Shown here one piece after another: positions 32,434-41,665 of a stretch of 52,207 nt of DNA; within the stretch, counting starts at the first letter, position 1; every line of letters begins with the position of its first letter. The stretch lies in NCBI GenBank assembly GCA_945877355.1, contig CAMCRT010000007.1:1-52207 (forward strand). The letters are read 5' to 3'. The DNA comes from an uncultured Mitsuokella sp. Lineage in GTDB: Bacteria; Bacillota; Negativicutes; Selenomonadales; Selenomonadaceae. The translations under genes and the position numbers were made by a program. A model generated the notes under the pieces. The model searched no databases. It was not told the origin of the DNA and was given only the letters and a program-made list of their open reading frames with translations.

Positions 32434-34557
32434 TTGCTGAAATCCATTTTGCGTAAGTCTGCAAAGCGTGCGCTTGCGCCGCTTGCCGTTGCGATATGCC
32501 TGTCCTTTTCTTCGCCAGCCGCCCAGGCGCTCGATCCCATCATGCCCTTTTCCGAGGTGCAGCAGGGCATGACAGGCACGGCCTACACGGTCGTCGATAG
32601 CTCCCGTGAGATTCGCACCTTTGATGTGGACATCATCAATGGCATCGGCCGGGGCAAGGGAGAGACGCCCCTCATCATGGCGCGGGCCTATGGCCCCGTG
32701 GTGGAGCAGGCGGGAGGCATCCTTCAGGGCATGAGCGGCAGCCCCGTCTACGTGGACGGCCGCCTCATCGGCGCCGTGGCCCTCGGCTACAAGGACATGA
32801 CGCCCTACACCTTCTTCATCACCCCCATCGAGGAGATGACGAAGCTCTGGGCCCTGCCGGACAATAAGAACAAGACCCATATCAAGTCCTTTGACCTGAA
32901 GAAGTATCAGGAGGACAAGGAAAAGGAAGCGGAAAAGAAGGCCTCGGAGAAGGAGGAGACCGCTTCGCAGGAGACGGCAAAAAAGTCTGAGGCCTCTGGG
33001 AAATCGGAGGATAAGAAAGCGCTGGAAGCCGCTCTGGAAAAGAATGCCCCGGCAGAGGCGGACGGCAAGGCAGAGGCTGCGACCGCTGAGGCGAAGGAAA
33101 ATCCCGCTGGCGCAACGGCAAAGCCGGAAGAGGCAAAGGAAACGCCAGCCGATTCAAAGGAGAAGGGTGCAGCTGCAAAGGCAGAGCCAGCTGCTTCGGA
33201 GGATAAGTCTGCTGAAAAGAATGCGGAAAAGAAGGACCTGCTCTATCTTTCCGGCTTTTCGGGAGGCGGCATCGATTTCCTACAGAAGAAGCTTCCGGTG
33301 GGGGCGTATACCATCGTTCCTGTCAGCGCACCGGGGCTCTCCGATGAGAATACCACCTACAATCCCATCCTGCCCCCGGGCAGCTCTGTGGGCGTCGCCG
33401 TCGCCTATGGCGATTTCTCCATCTCGGGCGTGGGTACGGTGACGGCAACGGATGGCAAAAAGATTCTTGCCTTCGGACACTCCTTCCTCCATCGCGGCAA
33501 TGTGAACTACTTCATGACGGATGCGGACGTCTATGGCACCATCGCCGGCGTCTCAGCGGGCATGAAGATCGCCGGCGTGGGCAACATCATCGGTCGCATC
33601 AATCAGGACCGGGATGCGGGCATCGCCGGCATCCTGGGCGAGTATCCCTCCGTCGTCCCCGTGCGGGTCCATGTGAAGGACGAGACCCTGGGCCGTGATG
33701 TGAACTATACCTCCACGGTGGCCTACGATGAGGATCTCCTGCCGACCCTTTCCAGCGTCATCGCCTATGGGGCCATCTCCAAGACGAGCGATACGGTGAG
33801 CGAGGCGACGGCGAAGGTGAGCTTCTCCATCCGCACGAATGCGGTGCCCAGCGGGAAGTTTGAGCGCAGCAATATGTTCTACAGCAAGGCGGATGTGGGC
33901 CAGGTGGCCGTGGGCGAGCTCATGCAGGCCGTGGGCATCATCTGCACCAATACGGATCAGGAGTCGGATATCCTCGATGTGAAGGTGGATATCGATATCG
34001 ATGGCACGCGGAAGACGGCGAGCATCCTCTCCGCTGTCCCCGACAAGAAGACGGCAAAGCCCGGGGAGACGGTGAAATTCACCACAACCATCAAGCCCTA
34101 CCGCAAGGACAAGGAGACCCTCGTCATCCCCTACAAGGTGCCGGAGAACCAGCCGGCAGGCACGCTCCATCTCGATGTGCGGGGCGGCGGCTTCGTGCCG
34201 ACGGTCTCGCCGCTCCTCATCCTGGCCCAGGCCGGCTCCGATGGAGTGGCACTCGATGCCCCGGCAAAGGAGACGACGGCGGATCAGCTCAAGGAGCTGA
34301 AAGATACGAGCCGGAACAATGTCATCACCATCGCGCCGGGCGCACCGTCCCAGCCGCTCTCCGACAAGGAGAAGCGCCGCCTGCTGGAGAACGCGAAGAA
34401 GGCGGCGGAGGAGGCAAAGAAGAATCCTCCCGCCCATAAGGTGGAGCTCCTGAAGGACGAAGGTGACTCTGCGGAGAAGCCGGGCGTGACGAACTTCGAG
34501 ACGGGCTACATCGTCGATAATGTGGTGCGCACGACCCTGAAGATTGAGAAGAAATAA
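32434..34557 (+). CDS. secreted SpoIVB/S55 peptidase-like protein
   Basis: A 707-residue exported protein. A signal peptide (residues 1-32, cleaved after SSPAAQA) is followed by [18 protein letters not shown]. The S55-family Ser motif [18 protein letters not shown] is at 99-116. A strongly charged Ala/Glu/Lys low-complexity insert spans about 155-265. After that come [21 protein letters not shown], with the family His motif, and [15 protein letters not shown]. The C-terminal half looks like beta-sandwich (Ig-like) domains, with a second charged stretch near 640. The Ser motif precedes the His motif, the reverse of the order I expect for Bacillus SpoIVB. No sporulation genes are nearby; murA follows 77 bp later, suggesting an envelope role. 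The start is TTG with GAGGTG upstream. Confidence 0.75.
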   Translation: MLKSILRKSAKRALAPLAVAICLSFSSPAAQALDPIMPFSEVQQGMTGTAYTVVDSSREIRTFDVDIINGIGRGKGETPLIMARAYGPVVEQAGGILQGMSGSPVYVDGRLIGAVALGYKDMTPYTFFITPIEEMTKLWALPDNKNKTHIKSFDLKKYQEDKEKEAEKKASEKEETASQETAKKSEASGKSEDKKALEAALEKNAPAEADGKAEAATAEAKENPAGATAKPEEAKETPADSKEKGAAAKAEPAASEDKSAEKNAEKKDLLYLSGFSGGGIDFLQKKLPVGAYTIVPVSAPGLSDENTTYNPILPPGSSVGVAVAYGDFSISGVGTVTATDGKKILAFGHSFLHRGNVNYFMTDADVYGTIAGVSAGMKIAGVGNIIGRINQDRDAGIAGILGEYPSVVPVRVHVKDETLGRDVNYTSTVAYDEDLLPTLSSVIAYGAISKTSDTVSEATAKVSFSIRTNAVPSGKFERSNMFYSKADVGQVAVGELMQAVGIICTNTDQESDILDVKVDIDIDGTRKTASILSAVPDKKTAKPGETVKFTTTIKPYRKDKETLVIPYKVPENQPAGTLHLDVRGGGFVPTVSPLLILAQAGSDGVALDAPAKETTADQLKELKDTSRNNVITIAPGAPSQPLSDKEKRRLLENAKKAAEEAKKNPPAHKVELLKDEGDSAEKPGVTNFETGYIVDNVVRTTLKIEKK

Positions 34558-34634
34558 TGGGCGCCCTGCAGGAGGCACAGACTGCGGCTGCCGATAAAAT
34601 AGATGGGAAACATACAGGAGGAATCCGTTCATAT

Positions 34635-35900
34635 ATGGAAAAATTTCGCATACAGGGAGGAGCGCGTCTCACGGGGCGCGTCAAGATCAGCGGGGCAAAG
34701 AACGCTGTGCTGCCGATTATCGCAGGGACGCTTCTCGGGCAGGAGGCGCCGAGCCTCCTGGAGGAGGTCCCAAATCTTGAGGATGTCCGTACCATCACGG
34801 AGGTGCTCAAGGCTCTCGGAGTAAAGGCAGAGTTTGAGGCAAAGGCGAACAAGCTCCATGTGGATGCCCGGCAGGTGGCAAGCTGTGAGGCTCCCTACGA
34901 GCTCGTGCGCAAGATGCGGGCCTCCTTCCTCATCATGGGGCCGCTTCTGGCCCGCTTCGGGGAGGCGACCATTTCGCTTCCCGGCGGCTGCGCCATCGGC
35001 ACCCGGCCCATCGACCTCCACCTGAAGGGCTTCGAGGCGCTCGGGGCAAAGATTGAGATCGGCCATGGCTCCATCCGGGCTACGGCACCGGAGGGGCTGA
35101 AGGGCGCGAAGATCTACCTCGACTTCCCCAGCGTCGGTGCCACGGAGAACATCATGATGGCCGCCTGCATGGCAGAGGGCCAGACCGTCCTGGAAAACGC
35201 AGCTCAGGAGCCGGAGATCGTGGATCTCGCCAACTACATGAATGTCATGGGCGGCCGCGTCCGGGGGGCGGGCACGAACGTCATCAAGATCGACGGCGTG
35301 AAGAAGATGACGGGCCACGACTACACCATCATCCCCGACCGCATCCAGGCGGGCACCTACATGGTGGCTGCTGCCATGACCCGGGGCGATGTGTACGTGG
35401 AGAACGCCATCAGCGAGCACCTGAAGCCCGTCATCGCAAAGCTCAAGGAGGCTGGCGTGACGGTGGAGGAGGATCCGGCAGGCATCCGGGTAGTCTCGGA
35501 TCGCCGCCCGAAGGCCTTCGACATCAAGACCATGCCCTATCCGGGCTTTCCCACGGATATGCAGGCCCAGTTCATGGCGCTGCTCGCTATCTCCGATGGC
35601 ATCGGCCGGGTGACGGAGACCGTCTTCGAGAACCGCTTCATGCACGTGGACGAGCTGAAGCGCATGGGGGCCAACATCAAGATCGACGGCCGCACCTCCA
35701 TCGTGGAGGGTGTGGAGCGCCTCTCCGGCTGCCAGGTGAAGGCGACGGACCTCCGGGCCGGCGCCGCCATGGTCTTGGCCGGTCTCGTGGCCGACGGGGA
35801 GACGAAGGTGGGCTATATCCACCACATCGACCGGGGCTACGACGACATCGTAGAAAAGCTCACCGCCCTCGGCGCGACCATCGAGCGCATCGAGGAATAA
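34635..35900 (+). CDS. murA: UDP-N-acetylglucosamine 1-carboxyvinyltransferase
   Basis: A 421-residue MurA that adds enolpyruvate from PEP to UDP-GlcNAc, the first committed step of peptidoglycan synthesis. Lys22 with [11 protein letters not shown], the catalytic and fosfomycin-target Cys119 in [10 protein letters not shown], the [10 protein letters not shown]-like [12 protein letters not shown] and [10 protein letters not shown] are all visible. ATG 34635 follows AGGAGGA; the frame opens upstream to 34557 without support. It probably shares a transcript with the S55-like gene and ends at a long hairpin terminator. Confidence 0.96.
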   Translation: MEKFRIQGGARLTGRVKISGAKNAVLPIIAGTLLGQEAPSLLEEVPNLEDVRTITEVLKALGVKAEFEAKANKLHVDARQVASCEAPYELVRKMRASFLIMGPLLARFGEATISLPGGCAIGTRPIDLHLKGFEALGAKIEIGHGSIRATAPEGLKGAKIYLDFPSVGATENIMMAACMAEGQTVLENAAQEPEIVDLANYMNVMGGRVRGAGTNVIKIDGVKKMTGHDYTIIPDRIQAGTYMVAAAMTRGDVYVENAISEHLKPVIAKLKEAGVTVEEDPAGIRVVSDRRPKAFDIKTMPYPGFPTDMQAQFMALLAISDGIGRVTETVFENRFMHVDELKRMGANIKIDGRTSIVEGVERLSGCQVKATDLRAGAAMVLAGLVADGETKVGYIHHIDRGYDDIVEKLTALGATIERIEE

Positions 35901-35913
35901 CACATAAGATACA

Positions 35914-35954
35914 AAAATAGGTTGTGGTGAAAAACATTCATCACAACCTATTTT
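35914..35954 (+). terminator. intrinsic terminator after murA
   Basis: AAAATAGGTTGTGGTGAA pairs along its length with TTCATCACAACCTATTTT (one G-T), with a 5-nt loop and flanking A and T runs. Confidence 0.85.
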
Positions 35955-35999
35955 CACGTAGCTGATAAATATGCCGCAAAATGGCACTGCCAGCATAAA

Positions 36000-36173
36000 G
36001 ACTCCCTCCGACACGCCTTCGGCGCGCCACCTCCCTCTAGAGGGAGGCATTCGCCCGCCCAATGCCTAGAAATATCTGAGCTGCTTCCTCTGCCGCATCT
36101 TTCCATTGCCAATCCAATGAGCAGAGCTTGTCCCCCTCTCGAGGGGGATGGCCCGATAGGGTCAGGGGGAGTC
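36000..36173 (+). repeat. repeat family 1, copy B
   Basis: The left module is GACTCCCTCCG, a CGCCTTCGGCG hairpin and CCTCCCTCTAGAGGGAGG. The right module is CCCCCTCTCGAGGGGG then GGGGGAGTC, with about 75 bp between. It has the same orientation as copy A, and both are followed by TGCGAGGA. It occupies the gap between murA and the alcohol dehydrogenase gene; no ORF is supported there. Confidence 0.8.
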
Positions 36174-36267
36174 TGCGAGGAAGCTGTCGTCAGACCTATG
36201 GACGGGAAATTTGGATCATGAGACCCTTGAGCTTGTGCTCATTCTTCTATTGATTCTTGCCATTAAA

Positions 36268-36300
36268 AAATAGCCGCCCCGACCAAGGAATCGGCTATTT
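36268..36300 (-). terminator. terminator of the alcohol dehydrogenase gene
   Basis: AAATAGCCG and CGGCTATTT form a 9-bp stem. On the minus strand it is followed by six T. Confidence 0.75.
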
Positions 36301-36385
36301 ACGATAACTTGAGGACAACCGTTTGTCGCAGTGTCTCTCTTTATGTATATTATACGATGGTTTTATGGATTTGTCAAAGCTTCCT

Positions 36386-37570
36386 TCAGCTGTTGGCAAG
36401 GGTGTAGATATCCATAGCCTCTTTCTTTCCCAGGGGATGGAAGTTGCCCAGCTTCTTTGTGTCGCCAGCGGTGCCGCGGTCGGCCAGCGTCTCGATTTCG
36501 CTTTCCGTCAGCGGGCGTCCCAGGAGCTCTGGGATATTTACCGGCATGTCCACGGAGCGGAAGAAGTCCGTCAGGGCGGCGATGCCCTTTTCGGCAAGCT
36601 CCTTGTCGGAGCCGCCCGTGAGGCCAAAGACTGCCTTTGCGAAGTGGGCGAAGCGGGCCGGGTCGTCCTGATAGACGTACTTTGCCCAGGAGGGCCAGAC
36701 AGCCGTCAGCGTCTCCCCGTGGGTGGAGTCAAACATGGCGGAGAGCTCATGGCCCAGCTTGTGGCAGGAGAAGTCCTTCATGCGGCCCAGCTCTGTGAAG
36801 TTCGTGTGGGAGACGCTGCCGGCCCACATGATCTCGCTCATGGCATCGTAGTCCTGCTGGTTCTTCACGGCGACCGCGAGGGACTCCATGACCGTCTTGA
36901 TGAGGGACTCCGCCACCCGGTCCGTCAGGAGATTCGTGGCCTTGACGCTGGTGAAGTAGCGCTCCAGCGTGTGCATGAGAATGTCGCAGGCGCCTGCCGT
37001 CAGCTGCTTTTTCGGCACCGTATAGGTGAGCTCCGGATTCATGAAGGCGAGGGCCGGCCGGTTGAAGGGGGTGTTAAGGCCCAGCTTCCGCTGGTTTTCC
37101 TCGTCGGTGATGACGGCGGAGTCGCTCGTCTCGCTGCCAGCAGCAGAGAGCGTCAGCACGGATCCGATGGGCATGGACTTGGTCAGGGGCTTCCGGCCCG
37201 TCCAGAAATCCCACACATCCGTATCCGGGTTCGCCGCGCCGTGGGCGATGGCCTTTGCCGTGTCGATGACACTGCCGCCGCCGATGGCCAGGATGAAGTC
37301 CGAGTGGGCGGAAATCGCCGTGCGGACGCCCTCCCGGACGAGGGAGAGGCGGGGGTTCGGCTTCACGCCGCCGATGACCTGGAACATGATGCCGTTCTCC
37401 GTGAGCTGCCGCTCGATTTTCGGGAGCAGGCCGGATTTCTTGGCGCTCGCGCCACCATAGACGAGGAGGATGCTCTTGGCACCGAAGGCTCTGAGCTCCT
37501 CTGCCACCTTGTCCTCGGCTCCGCGGCCGAAGATTATTTTCGTCGGGCACTGATACGTAAAGCTTTGCAT
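36386..37570 (-). CDS. iron-containing (butanol-type) alcohol dehydrogenase
   Basis: A 394-residue group III alcohol dehydrogenase (YqhD/BdhA type). The N-terminal Rossmann domain has the ILAIGGGSVIDTAKAIA nucleotide motif. The metal ligands Asp and His are in TAGACDILMHTLERY, and the later His residues in DFSCHKLGHELSAMFDSTHGETL. NADPH or NADH reduction of aldehydes is the expected activity; the substrate cannot be read from sequence. The start at 37570 has GGGGGAG upstream; the frame is open further but without a ribosome site. It is divergent from korDABC, and the shared 258-bp region carries symmetrical motifs. Confidence 0.9.
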   Translation of the reverse strand: MQSFTYQCPTKIIFGRGAEDKVAEELRAFGAKSILLVYGGASAKKSGLLPKIERQLTENGIMFQVIGGVKPNPRLSLVREGVRTAISAHSDFILAIGGGSVIDTAKAIAHGAANPDTDVWDFWTGRKPLTKSMPIGSVLTLSAAGSETSDSAVITDEENQRKLGLNTPFNRPALAFMNPELTYTVPKKQLTAGACDILMHTLERYFTSVKATNLLTDRVAESLIKTVMESLAVAVKNQQDYDAMSEIMWAGSVSHTNFTELGRMKDFSCHKLGHELSAMFDSTHGETLTAVWPSWAKYVYQDDPARFAHFAKAVFGLTGGSDKELAEKGIAALTDFFRSVDMPVNIPELLGRPLTESEIETLADRGTAGDTKKLGNFHPLGKKEAMDIYTLANS

Positions 37571-37585
37571 ATAAACTCCCCCTTT

Positions 37586-37603
37586 GGCAGAACTGATTCT
37601 GCC
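37586..37603. promoter_or_regulatory. perfect palindrome in the ADH leader
   Basis: GGCAGAA-CTGA-TTCTGCC lies 16 bp before the ADH start on the minus strand. It could be an operator or an RNA hairpin. Confidence 0.45.
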
Positions 37604-37626
37604 TTTTATGTTATCATAAAACACAA

Positions 37627-37715
37627 AATTATGCAAAATCAATACGCAGATAGAGAGAAACAATTTCCCCGGCAGGAAGAAAAGCCGCGAAATACTATGA
37701 ATATTTTGCATAATT
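37627..37715. promoter_or_regulatory. inverted 13-bp motif pair in the divergent ADH-kor promoter region
   Basis: AATTATGCAAAAT (37627-37639) and its exact inverse ATTTTGCATAATT (37703-37715) are 63 bp apart. Each lies near a likely promoter: TATGAT at 37740 for kor, and TTGATT with TATGAT on the other strand for ADH. They may be binding sites for one regulator. Confidence 0.5.
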
Positions 37716-37828
37716 GTAGAATTTTTTCTGTACTTCTGGTATGATAAGAGAAAACAAAACCCGAACAAGTGTTATGTATTTTAGGAATGGATTCCATGCT
37801 AGGAAGCCATAGTGAGGGGAGAGCGTCT

Positions 37829-38035
37829 ATGAGCGTTTTTACAATTCGAGAGGAGCGCTGCAAGGGCTGTGGTATCTGTGTGACCTTTTGCCCGAAGCAG
37901 GTGCTGGAAGTGGATGAACTATCCAAAGTCCATGCGGTCCGAAAGGAAGATTGCATCGGCTGCGGTCAGTGCGAGCTTCTCTGCCCGGACTTTGCAATTT
38001 TTGTGGATAAGGTGGATAAGGAGGCGGCGAAATGA
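37829..38035 (+). CDS. korD: 2-oxoacid:ferredoxin oxidoreductase delta subunit (2x4Fe-4S)
   Basis: A 68-residue bacterial-type ferredoxin with two C-x2-C-x2-C-x3-C-P motifs (CKGCGICVTFCP and CIGCGQCELLCP), giving two 4Fe-4S clusters. It passes electrons from the TPP subunit to free ferredoxin. ATG 37829 follows GAGGGGAG; the open frame upstream to 37769 is not part of the protein. Its stop overlaps korA (ATGA), so it is the first gene of korDABC. Confidence 0.92.
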   Translation: MSVFTIREERCKGCGICVTFCPKQVLEVDELSKVHAVRKEDCIGCGQCELLCPDFAIFVDKVDKEAAK

Positions 38036-39171
38036 GCAAGGCAAGACTGATGCAGGGCAATGAGGCCTGCGCTGAGGGCGCCATTGCGGCTGGCGTGAAC
38101 TTTTTCGCCGGCTACCCCATCACGCCGTCGACGGAGATCGCCGAGTCCATGGCCCGCCTTCTGCCGAAGAAGGGCGGCACGTTCCTTCAGATGGAGGACG
38201 AGATCGCAAGCTTCGGCGCTGTCCTCGGCGCGTCCCTGGCGGGGGCGAAGGCCATGGACGCCACCTCGGGCCCGGGCTTTTCCCTGAAGCAGGAGCTCAT
38301 CGGCTACGGGGCCTGCGCGGAGATCCCCTGCGTGCTGGTGGATGTGCAGCGGGTGGGCCCCTCCACAGGACAGCCAACGGCGCCCTCCCAGGGCGACATC
38401 ATGCAGGTGCGCTGGGGCACCCATGGCGATCATCCCGTCATCGCACTGTCCCCCTGGAGCGTCCGGGAGACCTTTGATCTCACGGTGCGGGCTGTGAACT
38501 ATAGCGAGCGCTTCCGCACGCCGGTCATCCTCCTGATGGACGAGATGGTGGGCCACCTGCGGGAAAGGGTGGAGCTGCCGGATAGCGTCGAGATCTACCC
38601 GCGTCGCCATCCCCACCAGACACGGGCAGAGGGCTATGAGCCCTACAATCCCGACCCGGACGGGGTGCCGGATACGGCGGACTTTGGCCAGGGCTACCAC
38701 ATCCATGTGACGGGCCTCATCCACGATGGCACAGGCTTCCCCTCCGGCAGCCCCACGGTGACGAGGGATGATATCCGCCGCCTCCACGAGAAGATCTCCA
38801 GCGTGGGGGAGGAGATTATCCATGTGGAGGAGTCCTTCCTGGAGGATGCGAAGTACGCCGTCGTAGCCATCGGCGGCACGGCCCGCACGGCCTACGAGGC
38901 AGTACGGGAGGCCCGGGCGGAGGGCATCCCCGTGGGGCTGTTGCGCCTCATCACGGTCTGGCCCTTTGCGGACGCGGCACTCCACCGCCTAGCGGAGCGG
39001 GTGGACGGCCTTCTCGTGGCGGAGCTCAGCTACGGCCAGCTCGTCCGGGAGGTAGAGCGGGCCGTCCACGGCAAGACCGAGGTACGGCTCTGCGGCAAGT
39101 ATGACATGACATCGCTGACGCCGGCGGAGATTCTGGCGGATATCAAGAGGATGGCAGGGAGGGATGCATGA
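38032..39171 (+). CDS. korA: 2-oxoacid:ferredoxin oxidoreductase alpha subunit
   Basis: A 379-residue alpha subunit with the GNEACAEGAIAAGVNFFAGYPITPSTEI start typical of KorA. It supplies the TPP pyrimidine-binding and domain II parts of the enzyme, which converts a 2-oxoacid, CoA and oxidised ferredoxin to acyl-CoA, CO2 and reduced ferredoxin. The TSGPGFSLKQELIGYG motif is present. With four separate genes and this subunit order it most resembles 2-oxoglutarate:ferredoxin oxidoreductase, though branched-chain 2-oxoacids remain possible. It overlaps both neighbours by 4 bp. Confidence 0.92.
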   Translation: MSKARLMQGNEACAEGAIAAGVNFFAGYPITPSTEIAESMARLLPKKGGTFLQMEDEIASFGAVLGASLAGAKAMDATSGPGFSLKQELIGYGACAEIPCVLVDVQRVGPSTGQPTAPSQGDIMQVRWGTHGDHPVIALSPWSVRETFDLTVRAVNYSERFRTPVILLMDEMVGHLRERVELPDSVEIYPRRHPHQTRAEGYEPYNPDPDGVPDTADFGQGYHIHVTGLIHDGTGFPSGSPTVTRDDIRRLHEKISSVGEEIIHVEESFLEDAKYAVVAIGGTARTAYEAVREARAEGIPVGLLRLITVWPFADAALHRLAERVDGLLVAELSYGQLVREVERAVHGKTEVRLCGKYDMTSLTPAEILADIKRMAGRDA

Positions 39172-39989
39172 TGGAGAGAAGCTACGAAAAATATTTCCGG
39201 GAGAATCGCCTCCCCCATATCTGGTGCCCCGGCTGCGGCAACGGCCTCGCCATGAAGGCCATCGTCATGGCCATCGAGGAGAAGGGGCTGAGCCAGGACG
39301 AGACGGTCATCGTCTCCGGCATCGGCTGCTCGTCCCGGGCCTCGGGCTATATGGATTTTGACACGCTCCACACGGCCCACGGCCGCGCCATTCCCTTCGC
39401 CACGGGCATCAAGCTGGCAAATCCGAAGCTTCACGTCATCGTCATCACCGGCGATGGCGACTGCACCGCCATCGGCGGCAACCACTTCATCCACGGCTGC
39501 CGCCGCAATGTGGATCTCACCGTCATCATGTTCAATAATGAGATTTACGGCATGACAGGGGGCCAGGGCTCACCGACGACGCCTCTGGGGCGCCTGACGA
39601 CGACGGCCCCCTATGGGACGAGCGTGCGTCCCTTCGACGCCTGCCATATCGCCATGGCCGCAGGAGCCACCTACGTGGCCCGCTCCACGGCCTACCATGT
39701 GCGTCACCTGGCAAAGCTCATCGGCGAGGGAATCGACAACAAGGGCTTTTCCTTCATCGAGGCCTACGTCCAGTGCCCCACGGCCTACGGCCGGAAGAAT
39801 CGCCTGGGCGATGGGGGAGCCATGATGAAGTGGATGCGGGATAATGCCGTACAGCTCTCCGCCTGGGAGAAGCTTCCGGAGGAAAAGCGGCAGGGGAAAT
39901 TCCCCATCGGCTGCTTCCTGAAGCGGGAGGCGGAGGACTTCAATATGGCCTACAATGAGCTCGTGAATCGGGCAGGGGGTGCACGATGA
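39168..39989 (+). CDS. korB: 2-oxoacid:ferredoxin oxidoreductase beta subunit
   Basis: A 273-residue TPP-binding subunit. WCPGCGNG supplies Cys residues near the cluster. The TPP-Mg motif runs from GDGDCTAIGGNHFIH to NNEIYGMTGGQ, and SRASGYMDFDTLHTAHGRA is characteristic of KorB. There are two adjacent ATGs; the first overlaps the korA stop. It should bind TPP and one 4Fe-4S cluster in the complex. Confidence 0.93.
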   Translation: MMERSYEKYFRENRLPHIWCPGCGNGLAMKAIVMAIEEKGLSQDETVIVSGIGCSSRASGYMDFDTLHTAHGRAIPFATGIKLANPKLHVIVITGDGDCTAIGGNHFIHGCRRNVDLTVIMFNNEIYGMTGGQGSPTTPLGRLTTTAPYGTSVRPFDACHIAMAAGATYVARSTAYHVRHLAKLIGEGIDNKGFSFIEAYVQCPTAYGRKNRLGDGGAMMKWMRDNAVQLSAWEKLPEEKRQGKFPIGCFLKREAEDFNMAYNELVNRAGGAR

Positions 39990-40510
39990 AAAAGGAACTA
40001 CGCTTCTCAGGCTCTGGCGGCCAGGGCGTCATCACAGCGGCCGTGCTCCTGGGAGAGGCGGCGGCCCTTGAGGGCCGTGAGGTCTGCCAGTCCCAGTCCT
40101 ACGGCCCGGAGGCCCGGGGCGGCGCCGCAAAGTCCGAGGTCATCATCTCCGATGAGGCCATCTACCATCCCCATGTGGAGCACCCGGACTTCGTCCTCGC
40201 CATGACCCAGAAGGCGGCGGACAAGTACTACAAGGATCTGACGAAGGACGGCCTGCTGCTCCTCGACGAGGAGCTGGTGCCAAATCCGCCGGACTTCCCG
40301 AATACCCGCCGCATCCCCATCACGAAGCTCGCCATCGAGGAGGTGGGCAAGCCCCTCTTCGCCAACATCGTCGCCCTCGGCGCCATCGTGCGCCTGACGG
40401 ATCTGGTGAGCCTCGACACGGTGAAGGACTGCGTGGCAAAGCGCGTCCCGCCCCATACGGTGGAGGCCAATGAAAAGGCCCTCCGCATCGGCTACGAGGC
40501 CGCAAAGTAA
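39986..40510 (+). CDS. korC: 2-oxoacid:ferredoxin oxidoreductase gamma subunit
   Basis: A 174-residue gamma subunit. The FSGSGGQGVITAAVLLGEAA start and SYGPEARGGAAKSEV segment are diagnostic; this subunit helps bind CoA. It is the last gene of korDABC, overlaps korB by 4 bp and is followed by an 18-bp-stem hairpin. Confidence 0.93.
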   Translation: MKKELRFSGSGGQGVITAAVLLGEAAALEGREVCQSQSYGPEARGGAAKSEVIISDEAIYHPHVEHPDFVLAMTQKAADKYYKDLTKDGLLLLDEELVPNPPDFPNTRRIPITKLAIEEVGKPLFANIVALGAIVRLTDLVSLDTVKDCVAKRVPPHTVEANEKALRIGYEAAK

Positions 40511-40529
40511 TCCATTGAAATGCAATCGA

Positions 40530-40575
40530 AGAGGCTGTTTCACATGGCACATCATTTCCATGTGAAACAGCCTCT
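40530..40575 (+). terminator. long hairpin after korC
   Basis: A perfect 18-bp stem (AGAGGCTGTTTCACATGG with its inverse at 40558-40575) and a 10-nt loop. The T-run is poor, so termination may be partial or Rho-assisted. Confidence 0.65.
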
Positions 40576-40651
40576 TGTCATGTGAGTAGCGAAGACGCCC
40601 TCCCAACGCTTCACGCGATGAAGCAATGAGAAAAGCCACGTAAAACTTCTG

Positions 40652-40744
40652 ATGAAGAAATTCAAGAACATGAAAGAGGACAACGTCAAGAAGCTCGAAG
40701 CCTTCCTGAAGCTTTGCGATGAGAAATTTGGCAAGTCAGAATAA
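40652..40744 (+). CDS. 30-residue charged ORF, possible gene remnant
   Basis: MKKFKNMKEDNV... is a Lys-rich helical peptide ending in GKSE. Its frame is open back to 40622 without a start codon, so it may be the tail of a decayed gene. There is no clear ribosome site. It is the only candidate coding stretch in the 370 bp between korC and the PHP gene. Confidence 0.25.
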   Translation: MKKFKNMKEDNVKKLEAFLKLCDEKFGKSE

Positions 40745-40880
40745 ATGATTTGTGGCTTTAGAAAAAAGAGGAATTTTCTGGATGGTGTCGAATACGAAAG
40801 GAAGAATATAGGCGTACTGGCCTCTGCTGCAGCCGGTCTTTTTATTGGCTGCTTATGAGAGAATGAAAGAGGTGCTTTTC

Positions 40881-41657
40881 ATGTTATTCGACAACCATAC
40901 CCATACGAAGCATTCGGCGGACTCGGATATGCGGCCGGACTTTGCCATCATGGAGGCGGCGGACAAGGGCATCGGCCTTGTGTTCACAGAGCATTACGAC
41001 CCGGATTTCCCCGGCGACACGGACTTTACCTTTGACAAGGCGGCCTATTTCAAGGAGTACGAGCCCCTTCGGAGCTCCCGCCTGCGCCTCGGGGTGGAGC
41101 TCGGGATGCGGGAGGACACCGTGGATAAGGTGCAGGCCTTCGCGAAGGATGAGCCCTTCGACCTCACCATCGGCTCCCTCCACGTGCTGGACGGCAAGGA
41201 CATCTACGACGAGGACTTCTACGAGGATAAGGAAAAGCAGGAGCTCTATGCCCACTACCTGGAGGAAATGGAGCGCATGATCCGCCTCCATCCCTTCATC
41301 GACGTGCTGGGCCATATCGACTACATCTGCCGCCACGCGCCCTACTCGAATCCCGACATGACCTATGGGGACTTCGCGCGGGAAATCGACGCAGTGCTCC
41401 GGGCCGTCATCGAGACGGACACGACCCTGGAGCTCTCCACGAAGCGCTTCGGGAGCCGCCAGGCCCGCAAGGAGCTCTTCACCATCTACAAGCGGTTCTA
41501 CGACCTCGGCGGCCGCTATGTGACGCTGGGCTCTGATGCCCACACCCAGGATGCCATCGGCGCCTATTTCGTCGATGCGGAGGATATGGCCCGGGAGGCG
41601 GGCCTCTCTGTCGTGACCTTCCGGGAGCACCGGATGCAGATCTCCTGGTACGCGTGA
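40881..41657 (+). CDS. PHP-family histidinol-phosphatase-type phosphoesterase
   Basis: A 258-residue PHP-domain protein. Metal-binding motifs are visible: DNHTHTKHSADSD at the N-terminus, FTEHYD, GSLHVLDG, VLGHIDYICRHAP and GSDAHTQDAIG. The arrangement matches HisK-type histidinol-phosphate phosphatase, but no his genes are nearby, so a different phosphate ester is possible. ATG 40881 follows AGAGGTG; the frame upstream to 40845 lacks support. The ClC gene follows within 10 bp, suggesting co-transcription. Confidence 0.8.
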   Translation: MLFDNHTHTKHSADSDMRPDFAIMEAADKGIGLVFTEHYDPDFPGDTDFTFDKAAYFKEYEPLRSSRLRLGVELGMREDTVDKVQAFAKDEPFDLTIGSLHVLDGKDIYDEDFYEDKEKQELYAHYLEEMERMIRLHPFIDVLGHIDYICRHAPYSNPDMTYGDFAREIDAVLRAVIETDTTLELSTKRFGSRQARKELFTIYKRFYDLGGRYVTLGSDAHTQDAIGAYFVDAEDMAREAGLSVVTFREHRMQISWYA

Positions 41658-41665
41658 GGCGGCCC

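Noticed and set aside
38032-40510. Reading korDABC as pyruvate:ferredoxin oxidoreductase
   Set aside because: The KorB WCPGCGNG and SRASGYMDFDT motifs and the small separate delta and gamma subunits fit the 2-oxoglutarate-type enzyme better; pyruvate enzymes of such hosts are usually one large chain. The substrate is still not proven.
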